Numbered from the stretch's first letter, positions 35,999 to 44,532 are shown. The stretch: 45,939 nucleotides of DNA from Deltaproteobacteria bacterium (GCA_019309565.1 JAFDFZ010000034.1:1-45939); one strand, 5' to 3'. Made by a program: numbers and translations. Notes: a model not told the origin generated them from the sequence alone.

Positions 35999-36967
35999 TT
36001 ACTTCGGCCGAATACCCATTGCCTCAGTAACTTTGGCAATGATTTTATAGTGGTCCTCTACCAGCTCCTTTGTTTCTTTTGGCCCTAAAAAAGCTGGCGT
36101 AGCATTGATATTTTTCAATGCTTGAATATATTTAGGATTCTTCATGAGTACATTTTCTGTGACATCTGATAACTTCTCAATAACCTGCGTTGGGGTACCT
36201 TTGGGGGCCAGAATAAGATTGTAACCAAAATAATATCCTTTGTACCCGAGTTGGTCGAAGGTTGGGATTCCCGGGAATTCTTTGACAGGCGCACCCAAGG
36301 CTAAAAGCCTTAATTTTCCATCCCTCACCCGAGGTATCCACAATTGAGGAAAAAACATTGAAATATCAACATGCTTTCCCAATAATGAGGTCATGGCAGG
36401 TGCAGAGCCAGCATGATGAACGTATTTTAATTCTATTCCAGCTTGCATTGCCCAATATTTTGTACTCAATGTTAAATAATTTAAGGAACCAGCACTTCCA
36501 ACGCTATATTTTCCAGGGTTCTTCTTTGCATCTTCAATGAATTCATCCATCGTTTTCCATGGAGATTCAGCGTTAACAGTCAGGCCAAATACTGCTCTTG
36601 TTATTCGGCAAACAGGCTCAAAACTATCAATATCCCATTCTACCTTTGCCATATTTGGACCTACAAGGTAATAAGGAGCGTTCGCTGAAAGAACATAACC
36701 ATCAGGCTTAGCCTTTGCAACGAAAGTAGTTCCGGCGGGAGGCGGAATTTTGTTTATGACTACTATAGGTTGTCCTAAAGCTTTTTCAGCAAAATCTGCC
36801 CAGATACGAATAGTAAGATCTGTATCCCCTCCTGCAGAAAATGGAACAATTACCTTGATAGGCTTCACAGGATACTCCGTTTCAGCCACAACAATTGGAA
36901 TTAAGCTCGATCCTATGAATAGGATAACTCCTACCATTATCATGAACATCTTTTTCAAATAATTCAT
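35999..36967 (-). CDS. tctC: TTT-transporter periplasmic substrate-binding protein (TctC family)
   Basis: Periplasmic receptor for the tripartite tricarboxylate transport system. A signal peptide MNYLKKMFMIMVGVILFIG...VVA precedes YPVKPIKVIVPFSAGGDTDLTIR, the typical N-terminus of the family. Family segments VGSAGSLNYLTLSTKYWAM, VHHAGSAPAMTSLLGKHVDI and LLALGAPVKEFPGIPTFDQLGY follow. The 322 residues match. ATG 36967 is chosen because AGGAGG is correctly spaced for it, while the ATG at 36973 directly abuts that site. The ligand is unknown; the genetic context suggests proline, hydroxyproline or a related compound. Confidence 0.92.
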   Translation of the reverse strand: MNYLKKMFMIMVGVILFIGSSLIPIVVAETEYPVKPIKVIVPFSAGGDTDLTIRIWADFAEKALGQPIVVINKIPPPAGTTFVAKAKPDGYVLSANAPYYLVGPNMAKVEWDIDSFEPVCRITRAVFGLTVNAESPWKTMDEFIEDAKKNPGKYSVGSAGSLNYLTLSTKYWAMQAGIELKYVHHAGSAPAMTSLLGKHVDISMFFPQLWIPRVRDGKLRLLALGAPVKEFPGIPTFDQLGYKGYYFGYNLILAPKGTPTQVIEKLSDVTENVLMKNPKYIQALKNINATPAFLGPKETKELVEDHYKIIAKVTEAMGIRPK

Positions 36968-37099
36968 TTTCATCCTCCTTTCAATTTTTAAACTAATTTT
37001 GGAAATCAATTTTTAACTTAAGCTTAGTATATCACCTCCTTCCACCCCTTATCTCATTTTTAAGAAATACCTCAGCCGTTAATTGAAAGCAAAAATTAA

Positions 37100-38593
37100 T
37101 TAACTCTCTTTATTTTTTTTAATTCTTTTTTTAACTAGGCTTCCGGTGAATATAATAGCTAACAAAAGAAAAAGAGCAGATACCGGTCTAGTTATAAATA
37201 TCATTAAACTTCCATCCGAAAGTGTCAAAGATTGATCTAGAGTACGCTCGAAAATTGGACCTAGGATAAATCCTATGATAAAAGCAGCTGGACTATACTG
37301 CATCTTTTTCATGAAATAACCCAAAAGACTAAAGATAACAAGAGTTGATACATCGAAAAGACTTTGATTAATTGCATATGCTCCTATGAAACATAAAACT
37401 GTGACAATTGAAAAAACTATGTATTTAGGAGAATTGGCCAAACGAATCCAAATAGGAAATCCCATCTTTGCTATGACATAATTAAATAAGTTACATAATA
37501 GAAGGCCAGCATAAATTCCAAAGATTACTCTTGTATGCTCAAAGAATATGCTTGGTCCCGGTGTAATACCTTGAATCATAAAAGCTCCCATCAGAATTGC
37601 TGTTACATCGTCACCTGGTATGCCAAGGGTTAATAATGGTATCATCGTGGCCCCGCAGACTGCATTATTTGCAGCTTCAGGGGCTGCAATTCCTTCCAAT
37701 ATTCCACTCCCAAATTTCTCCGGATTTTTAGAACTTCTTTGGGCCTCAGCATAAGCCATAAAAGCTGCAATCGTAGAACCCATCCCTGGCAATGCTCCAA
37801 TTGCAGTTCCAATAAGAGAAGATTTCCAAATGGTCTTTATGTTTGCTTTAAATTCGGGCCATGTCACTCTGTTGTCGTCGCGTTTTTCTGATTTCTTTAA
37901 ATAAATTTCTCTTCCGGTTCCAGCTAGTCCTACCTGGCTAATCACCTCTGAAAGGGCCAAAAGGCCGATTATCATAGGAATGTATGATATACCACCAATT
38001 AAGAAAGATATGTTAAAAGTAAATCGAGTAGAACCTGTAACCTCTGAAATCCCGATTGTTGATAGCCAAATACCTATAGCGCAAGATATAAGGCCTTTTA
38101 TTAATGAAGAACCAGATACAGAACCTACGATTGTTAAAGCGAAAAATATTAAGGTACAACGTTCAGCAGGGCCCGCTTTTAATGCAAGCAATGATAAAGG
38201 AGCTGCCACAAAGATAAGTACAAGATCACTAAAAGTATCTCCAAGAACAGATGCAATAAGAGCCATATGTAATGCCTTGCCAGCTTTTCCCTGCTTAGCG
38301 AGAGGATAACCATCAAAAGTCGTACAAACAGCAGGAGGCGATCCTGGTGTACGTATTAAAATTGCAGGAATAGATCCACCAAAAGTTCCAGCCTTATAAA
38401 CACCTAATAACAATGGAATTCCGACAATTGGACTTAAGTAAAAGGTTATAGGTAATATAATAGCAATTGCCATAATCCCGGCTATGCCAGGTATTGCTCC
38501 GAAAAGAAGACCTGTTAATATGCCAATCAAAATCCCAGTTATAGGCCCTATAGAAAAGATGGAAAGTAATCCTGAAAATATTTCATTAATCAT
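37100..38593 (-). CDS. tctA: TTT-transporter large permease (TctA family)
   Basis: A 497-residue polytopic inner-membrane protein with about twelve hydrophobic segments. The TctA signature GILTGLLFGAIPGIAGIMAIAIILPITF is near the N-terminus. GTFGGSIPAILIRTPGSPPAVCTTFDGYPLA follows, and later KSSLIGTAIGALPGMGSTIAAFMAYAEAQR and TLGIPGDDVTAILMGAFMIQG. The two Gly/Pro-rich repeats are the family hallmark. It lies nine bases downstream of tctB and about 130 upstream of tctC, so the three form one operon. Confidence 0.94.
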   Translation of the reverse strand: MINEIFSGLLSIFSIGPITGILIGILTGLLFGAIPGIAGIMAIAIILPITFYLSPIVGIPLLLGVYKAGTFGGSIPAILIRTPGSPPAVCTTFDGYPLAKQGKAGKALHMALIASVLGDTFSDLVLIFVAAPLSLLALKAGPAERCTLIFFALTIVGSVSGSSLIKGLISCAIGIWLSTIGISEVTGSTRFTFNISFLIGGISYIPMIIGLLALSEVISQVGLAGTGREIYLKKSEKRDDNRVTWPEFKANIKTIWKSSLIGTAIGALPGMGSTIAAFMAYAEAQRSSKNPEKFGSGILEGIAAPEAANNAVCGATMIPLLTLGIPGDDVTAILMGAFMIQGITPGPSIFFEHTRVIFGIYAGLLLCNLFNYVIAKMGFPIWIRLANSPKYIVFSIVTVLCFIGAYAINQSLFDVSTLVIFSLLGYFMKKMQYSPAAFIIGFILGPIFERTLDQSLTLSDGSLMIFITRPVSALFLLLAIIFTGSLVKKRIKKNKES

Positions 38594-38602
38594 AATTATC
38601 GC

Positions 38603-39106
38603 CTATTCAAAAATAACACCGGTAGGGAGCATAATTCTCATTAAATAATAACAAAGATAGTAGATAACAAAAGGTACAAGAATACTAATACTCAAGATAA
38701 TCTTATAATTTTGTCCCCTTAAAATCAACATCACAAAAAATATTATTAGAGAAGTAGATAAGAAAAAACCAAAAAGATAAAGTAATAAAATATAAGAAAA
38801 TAGAAGTATAATATATATCAAAACATTAACTGGATTTTCTTCAGTAATAGACATTTCTTCATATAATTTCTGTCCCTTTGATATTAAAGTTCTAGCAAAT
38901 ACCTTCTTTCTGGTTTTTAAAAATATAATACTCACAAGGAGTGCACTTAGGATGAGAATACTAAAAATAACAAATTTAGGGAAAAATAGTGAACCTAATT
39001 TTGTTTCAAATCCACCATATACAAAATTATGCATAGTAAGCAAAAATAAAAAGCTAAGAAAAAAAAGTAAAATACCAACTATTAGATCCTGAATGTCTTT
39101 ATTCAT
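38603..39106 (-). CDS. tctB: TTT-transporter small membrane subunit (TctB family)
   Basis: A 167-residue protein with about four hydrophobic helices (residues about 8-30, 40-64, 97-118, 123-160) and few motifs, as in all TctB proteins. Assignment rests on size, topology (LIVGILLFFLSFLFLL, FLSTSLIIFFVMLILRG) and its place directly upstream of tctA. This gene is strikingly A+T-rich compared with the core genes to the left. It is the first transporter gene of the tctB-tctA-tctC operon. Confidence 0.85.
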   Translation of the reverse strand: MNKDIQDLIVGILLFFLSFLFLLTMHNFVYGGFETKLGSLFFPKFVIFSILILSALLVSIIFLKTRKKVFARTLISKGQKLYEEMSITEENPVNVLIYIILLFSYILLLYLFGFFLSTSLIIFFVMLILRGQNYKIILSISILVPFVIYYLCYYLMRIMLPTGVIFE

Positions 39107-39199
39107 AATTTCAACTTAAAGATAGGACCACCAAAATTAGGGCGGTAGTTTTAGTGATGAAACTTTTATGCCACTTCATTTTCTTGCCTTATTTATCGC

Positions 39200-39371
39200 T
39201 TAATCGATAATAAGTGTTAAATAACTTAAATCATGTTTCGCAGCTCCTAATTTTGCCAAAACCACTGCTGAAATTAAATCCAATCCCATGGCGCCGCCGA
39301 ACGCGACTACAAGAAGGACAATTTTATTCCACTAAGCTGTAAGCCGTGCAGTATGATACTTTGATCATTGT
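39200..39371 (-). pseudogene. Unidentified gene remnant
   Basis: Downstream of the aspartate-dehydrogenase-like gene a short frame begins MIKVSYCTAYSLVE and stops. The next frame reads IKIVLLVVAFGGAMGLDLIS and continues through KLGAAKHDLSYL to a stop at 39200. The two together look like one short frameshifted or internally deleted gene. No family was recognised. The rest of the spacer 39107-39376 shows nothing further. Confidence 0.3.
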
Positions 39372-39376
39372 TTTTC

Positions 39377-40186
39377 CTATGTTCCGATATGCACTGTGCT
39401 CTGATTCAATTCCAGAAGAAATGAAACGGCAGACTGCCACGACATATTACCTATCCTAATAGATTCACTCACTGGACGATGAGTGAATTTCAATGACAAT
39501 TTTCCAATTTCACCCTCCATGAAAAGTTTGTGCTGAGCACACTTTATCGATGGATCAGAAATCAACTTCACGGTAAGCTTATTCCATGCTTTCGTTGCAA
39601 TGAGGACGGTGGCTGCAATGTTAATATGCTTGGGATATCTTTTAACAGCCTCTTGCGCTGATCCCTCAAATAGAAGGGTCGGTCCATTTTTCAAACTGCT
39701 TTGCAATTCTCTATTCTCGACGATATCAAAATTCTTTGAAGATTGACGAGAAACAAGGAGTAATTTATCAATCCTTGTCAATCGAGCGGCTTTTAGTATA
39801 TCCATTCCACCGATAGCGCCCGAAGGTATATAAATCCTGCTCTTCGATTTGTACGCTGTGTGACAGACCCTCTCCCAAAAAGCCTGGTCCACAAATGGGC
39901 CCGTGCTCAGGGCCATTAGATCAATTCCCGAGGATAGGATAAAAACTGCCCAATCGCGAATGAATTGCGCTGAAGCCGTTTCAAGAATAAGATCTACACC
40001 TTTTAATGCATCCCTTATATTGTTTGTCCAGCAGCAGTGGTGGTCCTTAACGATCTTTTGGGCCCGTTCGTTGTATTTGCGTGAAACAAGAAAGACCAGC
40101 TGAATTCTGTCCCGAAAGTTTTTCTGCCTTAAAAAGTTTGCAAGACTATATCCCAGTCTCCCACAGCCTACCAAACCCACTTTCAT
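39377..40186 (-). CDS. Aspartate dehydrogenase-like NAD(P)-dependent oxidoreductase
   Basis: A 269-residue protein with the N-terminal Rossmann motif KVGLVGCGRLGYSLANFL. The family signature IPSGAIGGMDILKAA is followed by KRYPKHINIAATVLIAT, where the histidine is typical of the L-aspartate dehydrogenase catalytic region. L-aspartate dehydrogenase converts aspartate to iminoaspartate/oxaloacetate and ammonia, or feeds NAD synthesis. The actual substrate here may be another amino acid. ATG 40186 has GGAGG six bases upstream. It sits in the proline-utilisation block between proline dehydrogenase and the TTT genes. Confidence 0.82.
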   Translation of the reverse strand: MKVGLVGCGRLGYSLANFLRQKNFRDRIQLVFLVSRKYNERAQKIVKDHHCCWTNNIRDALKGVDLILETASAQFIRDWAVFILSSGIDLMALSTGPFVDQAFWERVCHTAYKSKSRIYIPSGAIGGMDILKAARLTRIDKLLLVSRQSSKNFDIVENRELQSSLKNGPTLLFEGSAQEAVKRYPKHINIAATVLIATKAWNKLTVKLISDPSIKCAQHKLFMEGEIGKLSLKFTHRPVSESIRIGNMSWQSAVSFLLELNQSTVHIGT

Positions 40187-40376
40187 GAAACGCCTCCTAA
40201 TAAAATTAAATGCCAGAACTGTATTGCCTTAATTAGCTTCTTTTTCATTTTGCTTTTTCTTTGACTTTAGAGCCTGTTTGCGAAGATAAAACAATTTCTA
40301 CACTCGCTTGATTGCTTTTTCGATATCATATTCTTGCTTACCTTATTAAAACAGGCGTTCCATGCCTTCGTTTTGC

Positions 40377-40529
40377 TCATTCAGTTACATTAGGAATAAA
40401 ACTACTGTCTCCCTGGAGGCGTTCATCACCCTTCAAATGTATATGAGGTTTTCGAAATGCCTGAACCGCCTGCCAACCTCCTATACTTCGAATCAGACCA
40501 CCTTCGATCAAATCCGGCTTTCGACCCAT
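40377..40529 (-). pseudogene. REP-associated tyrosine transposase (RAYT), C-terminal remnant
   Basis: About 50 codons on the minus strand read GRKPDLIEGGLIRSIGGWQA, then VQAFRK and KGDERLQGDSSF, closely following the C-terminal DNA-binding part of Y1/RAYT transposases (G.P.L..GGLIRS.GGW...DERILG). The catalytic HUH and tyrosine region is absent. The fragment begins just beyond the proline dehydrogenase stop. RAYTs move REP palindromes, such as the one at 9127-9236. The remaining part of 40187-40545 has no recognisable gene. Confidence 0.6.
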
Positions 40530-40545
40530 CGCTATTGGATGGACA

Positions 40546-41475
40546 CTAACTAGTAAACAGGTTTTTCAGAACAAATGTCAGGTTAGCCGGACGCTCGGCC
40601 AGCCGCCGCATATACCAGGGAAACCAGGCATCGCCATAGGCAATGAGTACGGCAAGTTTATATCCTTCATCTGATAGGCGTGTTTGTTCAGCAGTTTTAA
40701 TTCCAAAGAGCATCTGAAATTCTAGGTTCTCCCGTGAGAGATTCATCTCTTTTGCAAAGTTCTCAATCTTTGTAATTAGTTTGATATCATGGGTGGCAAA
40801 AGCAGCTCTGATACCACCCTGCTGACTCGCCTTCAAAAGTTTTTTTGCTAATTTAAAGAAATTTTGATCAACGTCCTTTTTACGCTTGAAGGCGATTGCC
40901 GGAGGTTCCTTATATGCCCCTTTAACCAGGCGGATTTTAGGAAATAATTCCAATAGGTTTGAAATATCTGCATCTGTCCTGTAGAGATATGCTTGTAAGC
41001 ACAAACCTACATTTTCATACGATAGCTTAATCCGCCTGTAAAAATCAATAGTGAGATCGGTGTAAGCACTACCTTCCATGTCTATCCAGACTTGATTTTT
41101 TTGATCATGCGATTTCTGGACAATGGACTTAAAGTTCTCAAAGGTTCGTTCAACAGAGAGATCCAGTCCGATCTGGGTTAATTTTAGCGATATTTCAGTA
41201 GGTAAATTCTTCTCGCTGATTTTATCAAGGACTTCCAAATAATGCTTCGTGACCGATTCCGCCTCGCTAAGATCCGTTATGTTTTCGCCTAAGTAGGTAA
41301 AAATACTTGATATTTTCTTTGTGTTGAATGCTTGCGCTTCTCTAAGAGCATCTTCCAGTTTTTCTCCCGGCATAAAACGCTTTACGGCTTTTTGCATAAA
41401 ACGGTAATTTGGCACATGATATTTTAACCATTGATTTTCCGATCCCCATAACAACATTTTCTTTAAAACTGCCAC
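40546..41475 (-). CDS. Proline dehydrogenase (monofunctional)
   Basis: FAD enzyme that oxidises L-proline to pyrroline-5-carboxylate. The 309-residue barrel shows EISLKLTQIGLDLSVERTF, VWIDMEGSAYTDLTIDFYRR, VGLCLQAYLYRTDADI, IRLVKGAYKEP and, at the C-terminus, YMRRLAERPANLTFVL with the substrate-binding arginine pair. No P5C dehydrogenase domain is fused or found in the window. It is divergent from the recombinase-GntR regulator, separated by an A+T-rich spacer of about 490 bases. The racemase, transporter and this enzyme make a plausible proline or hydroxyproline route. Confidence 0.92.
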   Translation of the reverse strand: MAVLKKMLLWGSENQWLKYHVPNYRFMQKAVKRFMPGEKLEDALREAQAFNTKKISSIFTYLGENITDLSEAESVTKHYLEVLDKISEKNLPTEISLKLTQIGLDLSVERTFENFKSIVQKSHDQKNQVWIDMEGSAYTDLTIDFYRRIKLSYENVGLCLQAYLYRTDADISNLLELFPKIRLVKGAYKEPPAIAFKRKKDVDQNFFKLAKKLLKASQQGGIRAAFATHDIKLITKIENFAKEMNLSRENLEFQMLFGIKTAEQTRLSDEGYKLAVLIAYGDAWFPWYMRRLAERPANLTFVLKNLFTS

Positions 41476-41661
41476 TAAGAACTCCTTTTTATTGGCAGAA
41501 TGTTACTAAATTCATTCAGCCATCAAAGGCTTTCTCTTTTCAAGGTCTGTGACATTACGGTCGATTCTTCAACCGCTTCAGCAGTGCCTATCCGATGTGC
41601 AAACAATAATTTGACTGAAATCATCCTCCACAAACTAGCAGATATCGAATGCTAATTTTTG

Positions 41662-41689
41662 TATATATAATATAAAATGAAGTTGTCAA
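41662..41689 (-). promoter_or_regulatory. Candidate promoter of the proline dehydrogenase operon
   Basis: On the minus strand TTGACA (41684-41689), a 16-base spacer and TATATA (41662-41667) point toward the proline dehydrogenase gene, leaving a leader of nearly 190 bases. Between this and the divergent promoter at 41897 lies A+T-rich sequence with no gene. Confidence 0.45.
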
Positions 41690-41860
41690 GAAATTTTTTT
41701 TTAAAACTGTAATTGAAAATAGATTTATATGGAAAGCATGTAAGGATTACCCAATTCAATTTAATTTATTGTTTTTTATATATATTTAAGTTATCTAATC
41801 ACCAAGGATTCAACGTTTGCCGAGGCGTCAACCCGAAGTTCAATATTCATTATGACAACA

Positions 41861-41893
41861 ATTGTATATCAATACTAAATTAATCTATACAAT
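41861..41893. promoter_or_regulatory. Candidate operator (inverted repeat) beside the regulator's promoter
   Basis: attgtata (41861-41868) and tatacaat (41886-41893) form a perfect 8-base inverted repeat spaced by 17, ending four bases before the -35 box of the downstream promoter. A dimeric GntR protein could bind here, controlling its own gene or the divergent proline genes. This is inference. Confidence 0.35.
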
Positions 41894-41896
41894 TAA

Positions 41897-41925
41897 TTGA
41901 CATTCAATGCATAATAATTTAATAT
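41897..41925 (+). promoter_or_regulatory. Promoter of the recombinase-GntR regulator gene
   Basis: TTGACA (41897-41902), a 17-base spacer and TAATAT (41920-41925) lie 38 bases upstream of the chosen start codon. The ATG at 41907 lies inside this promoter, which supports ATG 41964 as the true start. Confidence 0.55.
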
Positions 41926-41963
41926 TCAATTCAATTGATTTCGCACAAGGAGATAATAGAATC

Positions 41964-43160
41964 ATGTTGGGAAAGCCGCTTCAAAGGAAACGATCGCTTT
42001 CAGCCGAGCCCATCAGAAACGCATATGACATTGAGCGTATTAGAAGATTGCTTAGCCACAAACCTAGAGATTTGCTTTTATTTGAATTCGCCACACAGAC
42101 AGGTTTGCCTGCAACAATCTTGCTCAAACTAAAAGTGAAAGACCTTCAAGGATTGAACGTAGGAGACAGATTGTCGTTTCAAGGAACCGAGGTAAACCGG
42201 GCTTGTTCTGCCACCATAAATGAAACCGTCTATCAAACCTTTTGCAAGTATTTAGAGCAACTGGGTCCCTCTGAAGACGATTATCTGTTCAAATCCAGAA
42301 AGGGATCGAAAGCTTTGTCTGTCAGTAGTGTTTCCCGTCTGGTAAAGGGCTGGTTTAAAAGAGCAAGTCTTATAGGACTCAGTGGTATTTTATCATTACG
42401 GAAAACGTGGGAGGTTCATTATCGATCGAACCCACAATCAAAGCCAAAATCATATATTGAGGAAAGCTCAAATCAGGCACTTAAACCCATCCAACTTCCT
42501 ACGCGACAGGAGGTGGTGTATAAGGAGCTTCAAAAAGCGATTGTATCTGGACGAATACTTCCAGGCGAAAGACTCGGGGTGGAAGATGTGGCCAGACAGA
42601 TGAAGGTCAGTCGGATACCTGTTCGCGAAGCCTTTGGAAGGCTTGAAGCACGCGGTTTTATTTCGACAACGGGGAATAGAGGAATTGTGGTAAATGAACT
42701 GTCTAGGGCGAGCCTGAAAGAAATTCTCGAACTAAGGATTATGTTAGAAGGCTTGGCCGCTGAAAAGGCAGCCGTGCGGTGCAGTGAGGAAGCGATAAAT
42801 CGAGTGCAAGCTTTGCATCAACAATATGCCACGGCTCGAAAGGGTATTGAGGCTGATCAGCTGCTTCATACCAACATGCAGTTTCATCTCGCTGTTTATC
42901 GGGAAGCCAACATGCCAATTTTACAGGAGATAATCTTTTTTCTATGGAGTAAAGTCAGCCCTTATTACCACATCTTGTTCCGGCAGGCAGAGAAACCTAA
43001 CCCGCGGGCGGGAATAGAGTATCATCAGAAAATAGTTGATGCCATGAGAAATCATAACCCAAAAGAAATCAGAAGATGGGTACAGGCAGACCTCACAGAC
43101 TCAGCGATGTTTGTTATCGAATTGTTCGATATTTACAGAAAAGCTCAGAAAGGAGGTTGA
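41964..43160 (+). CDS. Fusion of a degenerate tyrosine-recombinase domain with a GntR/FadR-family regulator
   Basis: A 398-residue protein. Residues about 16-155 follow a tyrosine-recombinase catalytic domain: RDLLLFEFATQTGLPATILLKLKVKDL, then EDDYLFKSRKGSKALSVSSVSRLVKGWF and SGILSLRKTWEVHY. The first catalytic Arg is Pro49, the His of H-x-L-R is Leu143, only Arg146 remains, and no nucleophilic Tyr is evident, so it should not recombine DNA. Residues about 178-245 are a GntR winged helix (VVYKELQKAIVSGRILPGERLGVEDVARQMKVSRIPVREAFGRLEARGF). Residues about 250-395 are a FadR-type ligand domain (MQFHLAVYREANMPIL, EYHQKIVDAMRNHNPKEIRRWV). ATG 41964 has AAGGAG upstream and a promoter at 41897. It is divergent from proline dehydrogenase, and probably controls that block. 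Confidence 0.85.
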   Translation: MLGKPLQRKRSLSAEPIRNAYDIERIRRLLSHKPRDLLLFEFATQTGLPATILLKLKVKDLQGLNVGDRLSFQGTEVNRACSATINETVYQTFCKYLEQLGPSEDDYLFKSRKGSKALSVSSVSRLVKGWFKRASLIGLSGILSLRKTWEVHYRSNPQSKPKSYIEESSNQALKPIQLPTRQEVVYKELQKAIVSGRILPGERLGVEDVARQMKVSRIPVREAFGRLEARGFISTTGNRGIVVNELSRASLKEILELRIMLEGLAAEKAAVRCSEEAINRVQALHQQYATARKGIEADQLLHTNMQFHLAVYREANMPILQEIIFFLWSKVSPYYHILFRQAEKPNPRAGIEYHQKIVDAMRNHNPKEIRRWVQADLTDSAMFVIELFDIYRKAQKGG

Positions 43161-43273
43161 CCTGCTTTGTTCTCCAATTGTTTCAACCGTTTGTAGAAAG
43201 GCGGAATATTTAGCTTTGGGCTTGATATAGATTTTTAGATTCCATTGACAAAAGGAAGGGATTACCGGAATAA

Positions 43274-43302
43274 AAGAGCCTCTATTGAGAGGCTTTTTTA
43301 TT
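43274..43302 (+). terminator. Rho-independent terminator after the regulator gene
   Basis: Stem agcctc/gaggct with a short loop (43277-43294) followed by ttttttatt, about 115 bases after the stop codon of the regulator. Confidence 0.8.
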
Positions 43303-43495
43303 GGATAAAGGGCGACGAAATTCGCATTCCGGCCGCCCTTGAAGAAACGAGAACCAGCAATGGGTTCTCATAGAAGGTGGCTTATGATAATCTTTTTTTC
43401 TGTCATTCTCAAGGAACTTTTTTTACTGGGTCGGGATTATCCTTTTCCCAAGCTGGCTGATGCGGCAGAAGTGCACTCCCAGATGGTCAATTCCT

Positions 43496-44170
43496 TTTTC
43501 GGCAAAGACCAGGATTAGCCGGGCCATGGATGAGGAGACCTGTTGTGCTCTGAGCCGCTTGCGCCAAGAGATGCCGCATGCAACCGTTACCAACTTGATT
43601 GCCACGATGAACAAGCGGGATTTGGTTTCAGCCGACATTGAACTGGATTTGTCTACGGTCTGCCGTTTTTTGCACCAGCACAACCTGATGAATTTAACTG
43701 AGCATAAACCGGTTGGCCGACGCAAGTTTGAAGCCGAGTTACCCAATGATCTGTGGCAATCGGATGTGATGCACGGCCCTAAGGTCGATGTGGACGGCAG
43801 GATGAGAAAAACCTATCTGATCGCCATTATCGATGATCACAGCCGGTTGATACCCTATGTGCACTTTTATCTGTCAGAAGCGCTGATCTATTATCTGGAT
43901 GCCTTTGAAAATGCTCTGGCCAAACGTGGTTTGCCTCGTAAACTCTATGTTGATAACGGCGCTTGTTTTGGCAGCAAGCATCTTGACTACATTACCGCAT
44001 CGTTGGGGCATTGCCCTGATCCACTCTAAGCCATATCAACCCCAGGGCCGCGGTAAAATCGAGCGGTTCTGTTTGACCGTGCGCAGTCAATTTCTTAGCG
44101 GCTTTAAAACTAAGAGGCTTGATGAACTCAATGAGGCATCCTTAATGCGCCTTGAAGTGAGACTCCAAAC
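43496..44170 (+). pseudogene. DDE transposase (IS481-like integrase core), frameshifted and truncated
   Basis: Remnant of an rve-domain transposase. SRAMDEETCCALSRLRQEMPHATV starts the recognisable helix-turn-helix part. LWQSDVMHGPKV (first Asp), IIDDHSRLIPYVHFYLSE, KLYVDNGACFGSKHL (second Asp) and, after a one-base insertion in the G-run near 44003, IALIHSKPYQPQGRGKIERF with the Glu complete the DDE triad. The N-terminus is missing or degenerate, and after about 44165 the sequence jumps into a transposition ATPase. Families with this integrase beside an ExeA/TniB-like ATPase are known. No terminal inverted repeats were found. Confidence 0.75.
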
Positions 44171-44173
44171 CAT

Positions 44174-44508
44174 GGCTGCCGATGATCCTGGCAGGACAGA
44201 ACAATCTTATCGATACCCTTAGCTTTCGATCTTCCCAACCCCTGGCTTCCCGAATCGGGGCAAAAAGCCATCTTGAAGGCGTTGATCTTAATGGAATGGA
44301 AAATTACCTCAACCATCATCTTGCCATCACCGGAGTGGATCAGATGCTGTTTGACCCAACCGCCCTTACGGCTATTAATCAAGGCTCCGGTGGGCTTTTT
44401 AGAAAAGCAAATCACCTGGCCCCAGGAGCGTTGATCGCCGCTGCCAACTCAAAATCACAAACCGTATCTTCCGAATACGTTCCCCTGGCGGCCACTGAAA
44501 TCTTTTGA
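44174..44508 (+). pseudogene. Transposition AAA+ ATPase (ExeA/TniB-like), C-terminal fragment
   Basis: From about 44180 the frame reads MILAGQNNLIDTLSFRSSQPLASRIGAKSHLEGVDLNGMENYLNHHL, then DPTALTAINQGSGGLFRKANHLAPGALIAAA to the stop. This is the second half of the ATPase that accompanies such transposases (sensor regions, GSGGLLRKAN). The Walker A and B half, together with the C-terminus of the transposase, is deleted, and the two genes are joined. It supports the same deletion style as elsewhere in the window. Confidence 0.75.
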
Positions 44509-44532
44509 TAACTACACGTAAAGGAGATTGCT

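Noticed and set aside
41964..43160. Functional integrase marking a genomic island
   Set aside because: The recombinase domain lacks the first Arg, the His of H-x-L-R and a nucleophilic Tyr, and continues in frame into a GntR regulator; no att-like direct repeats or tRNA gene were seen.
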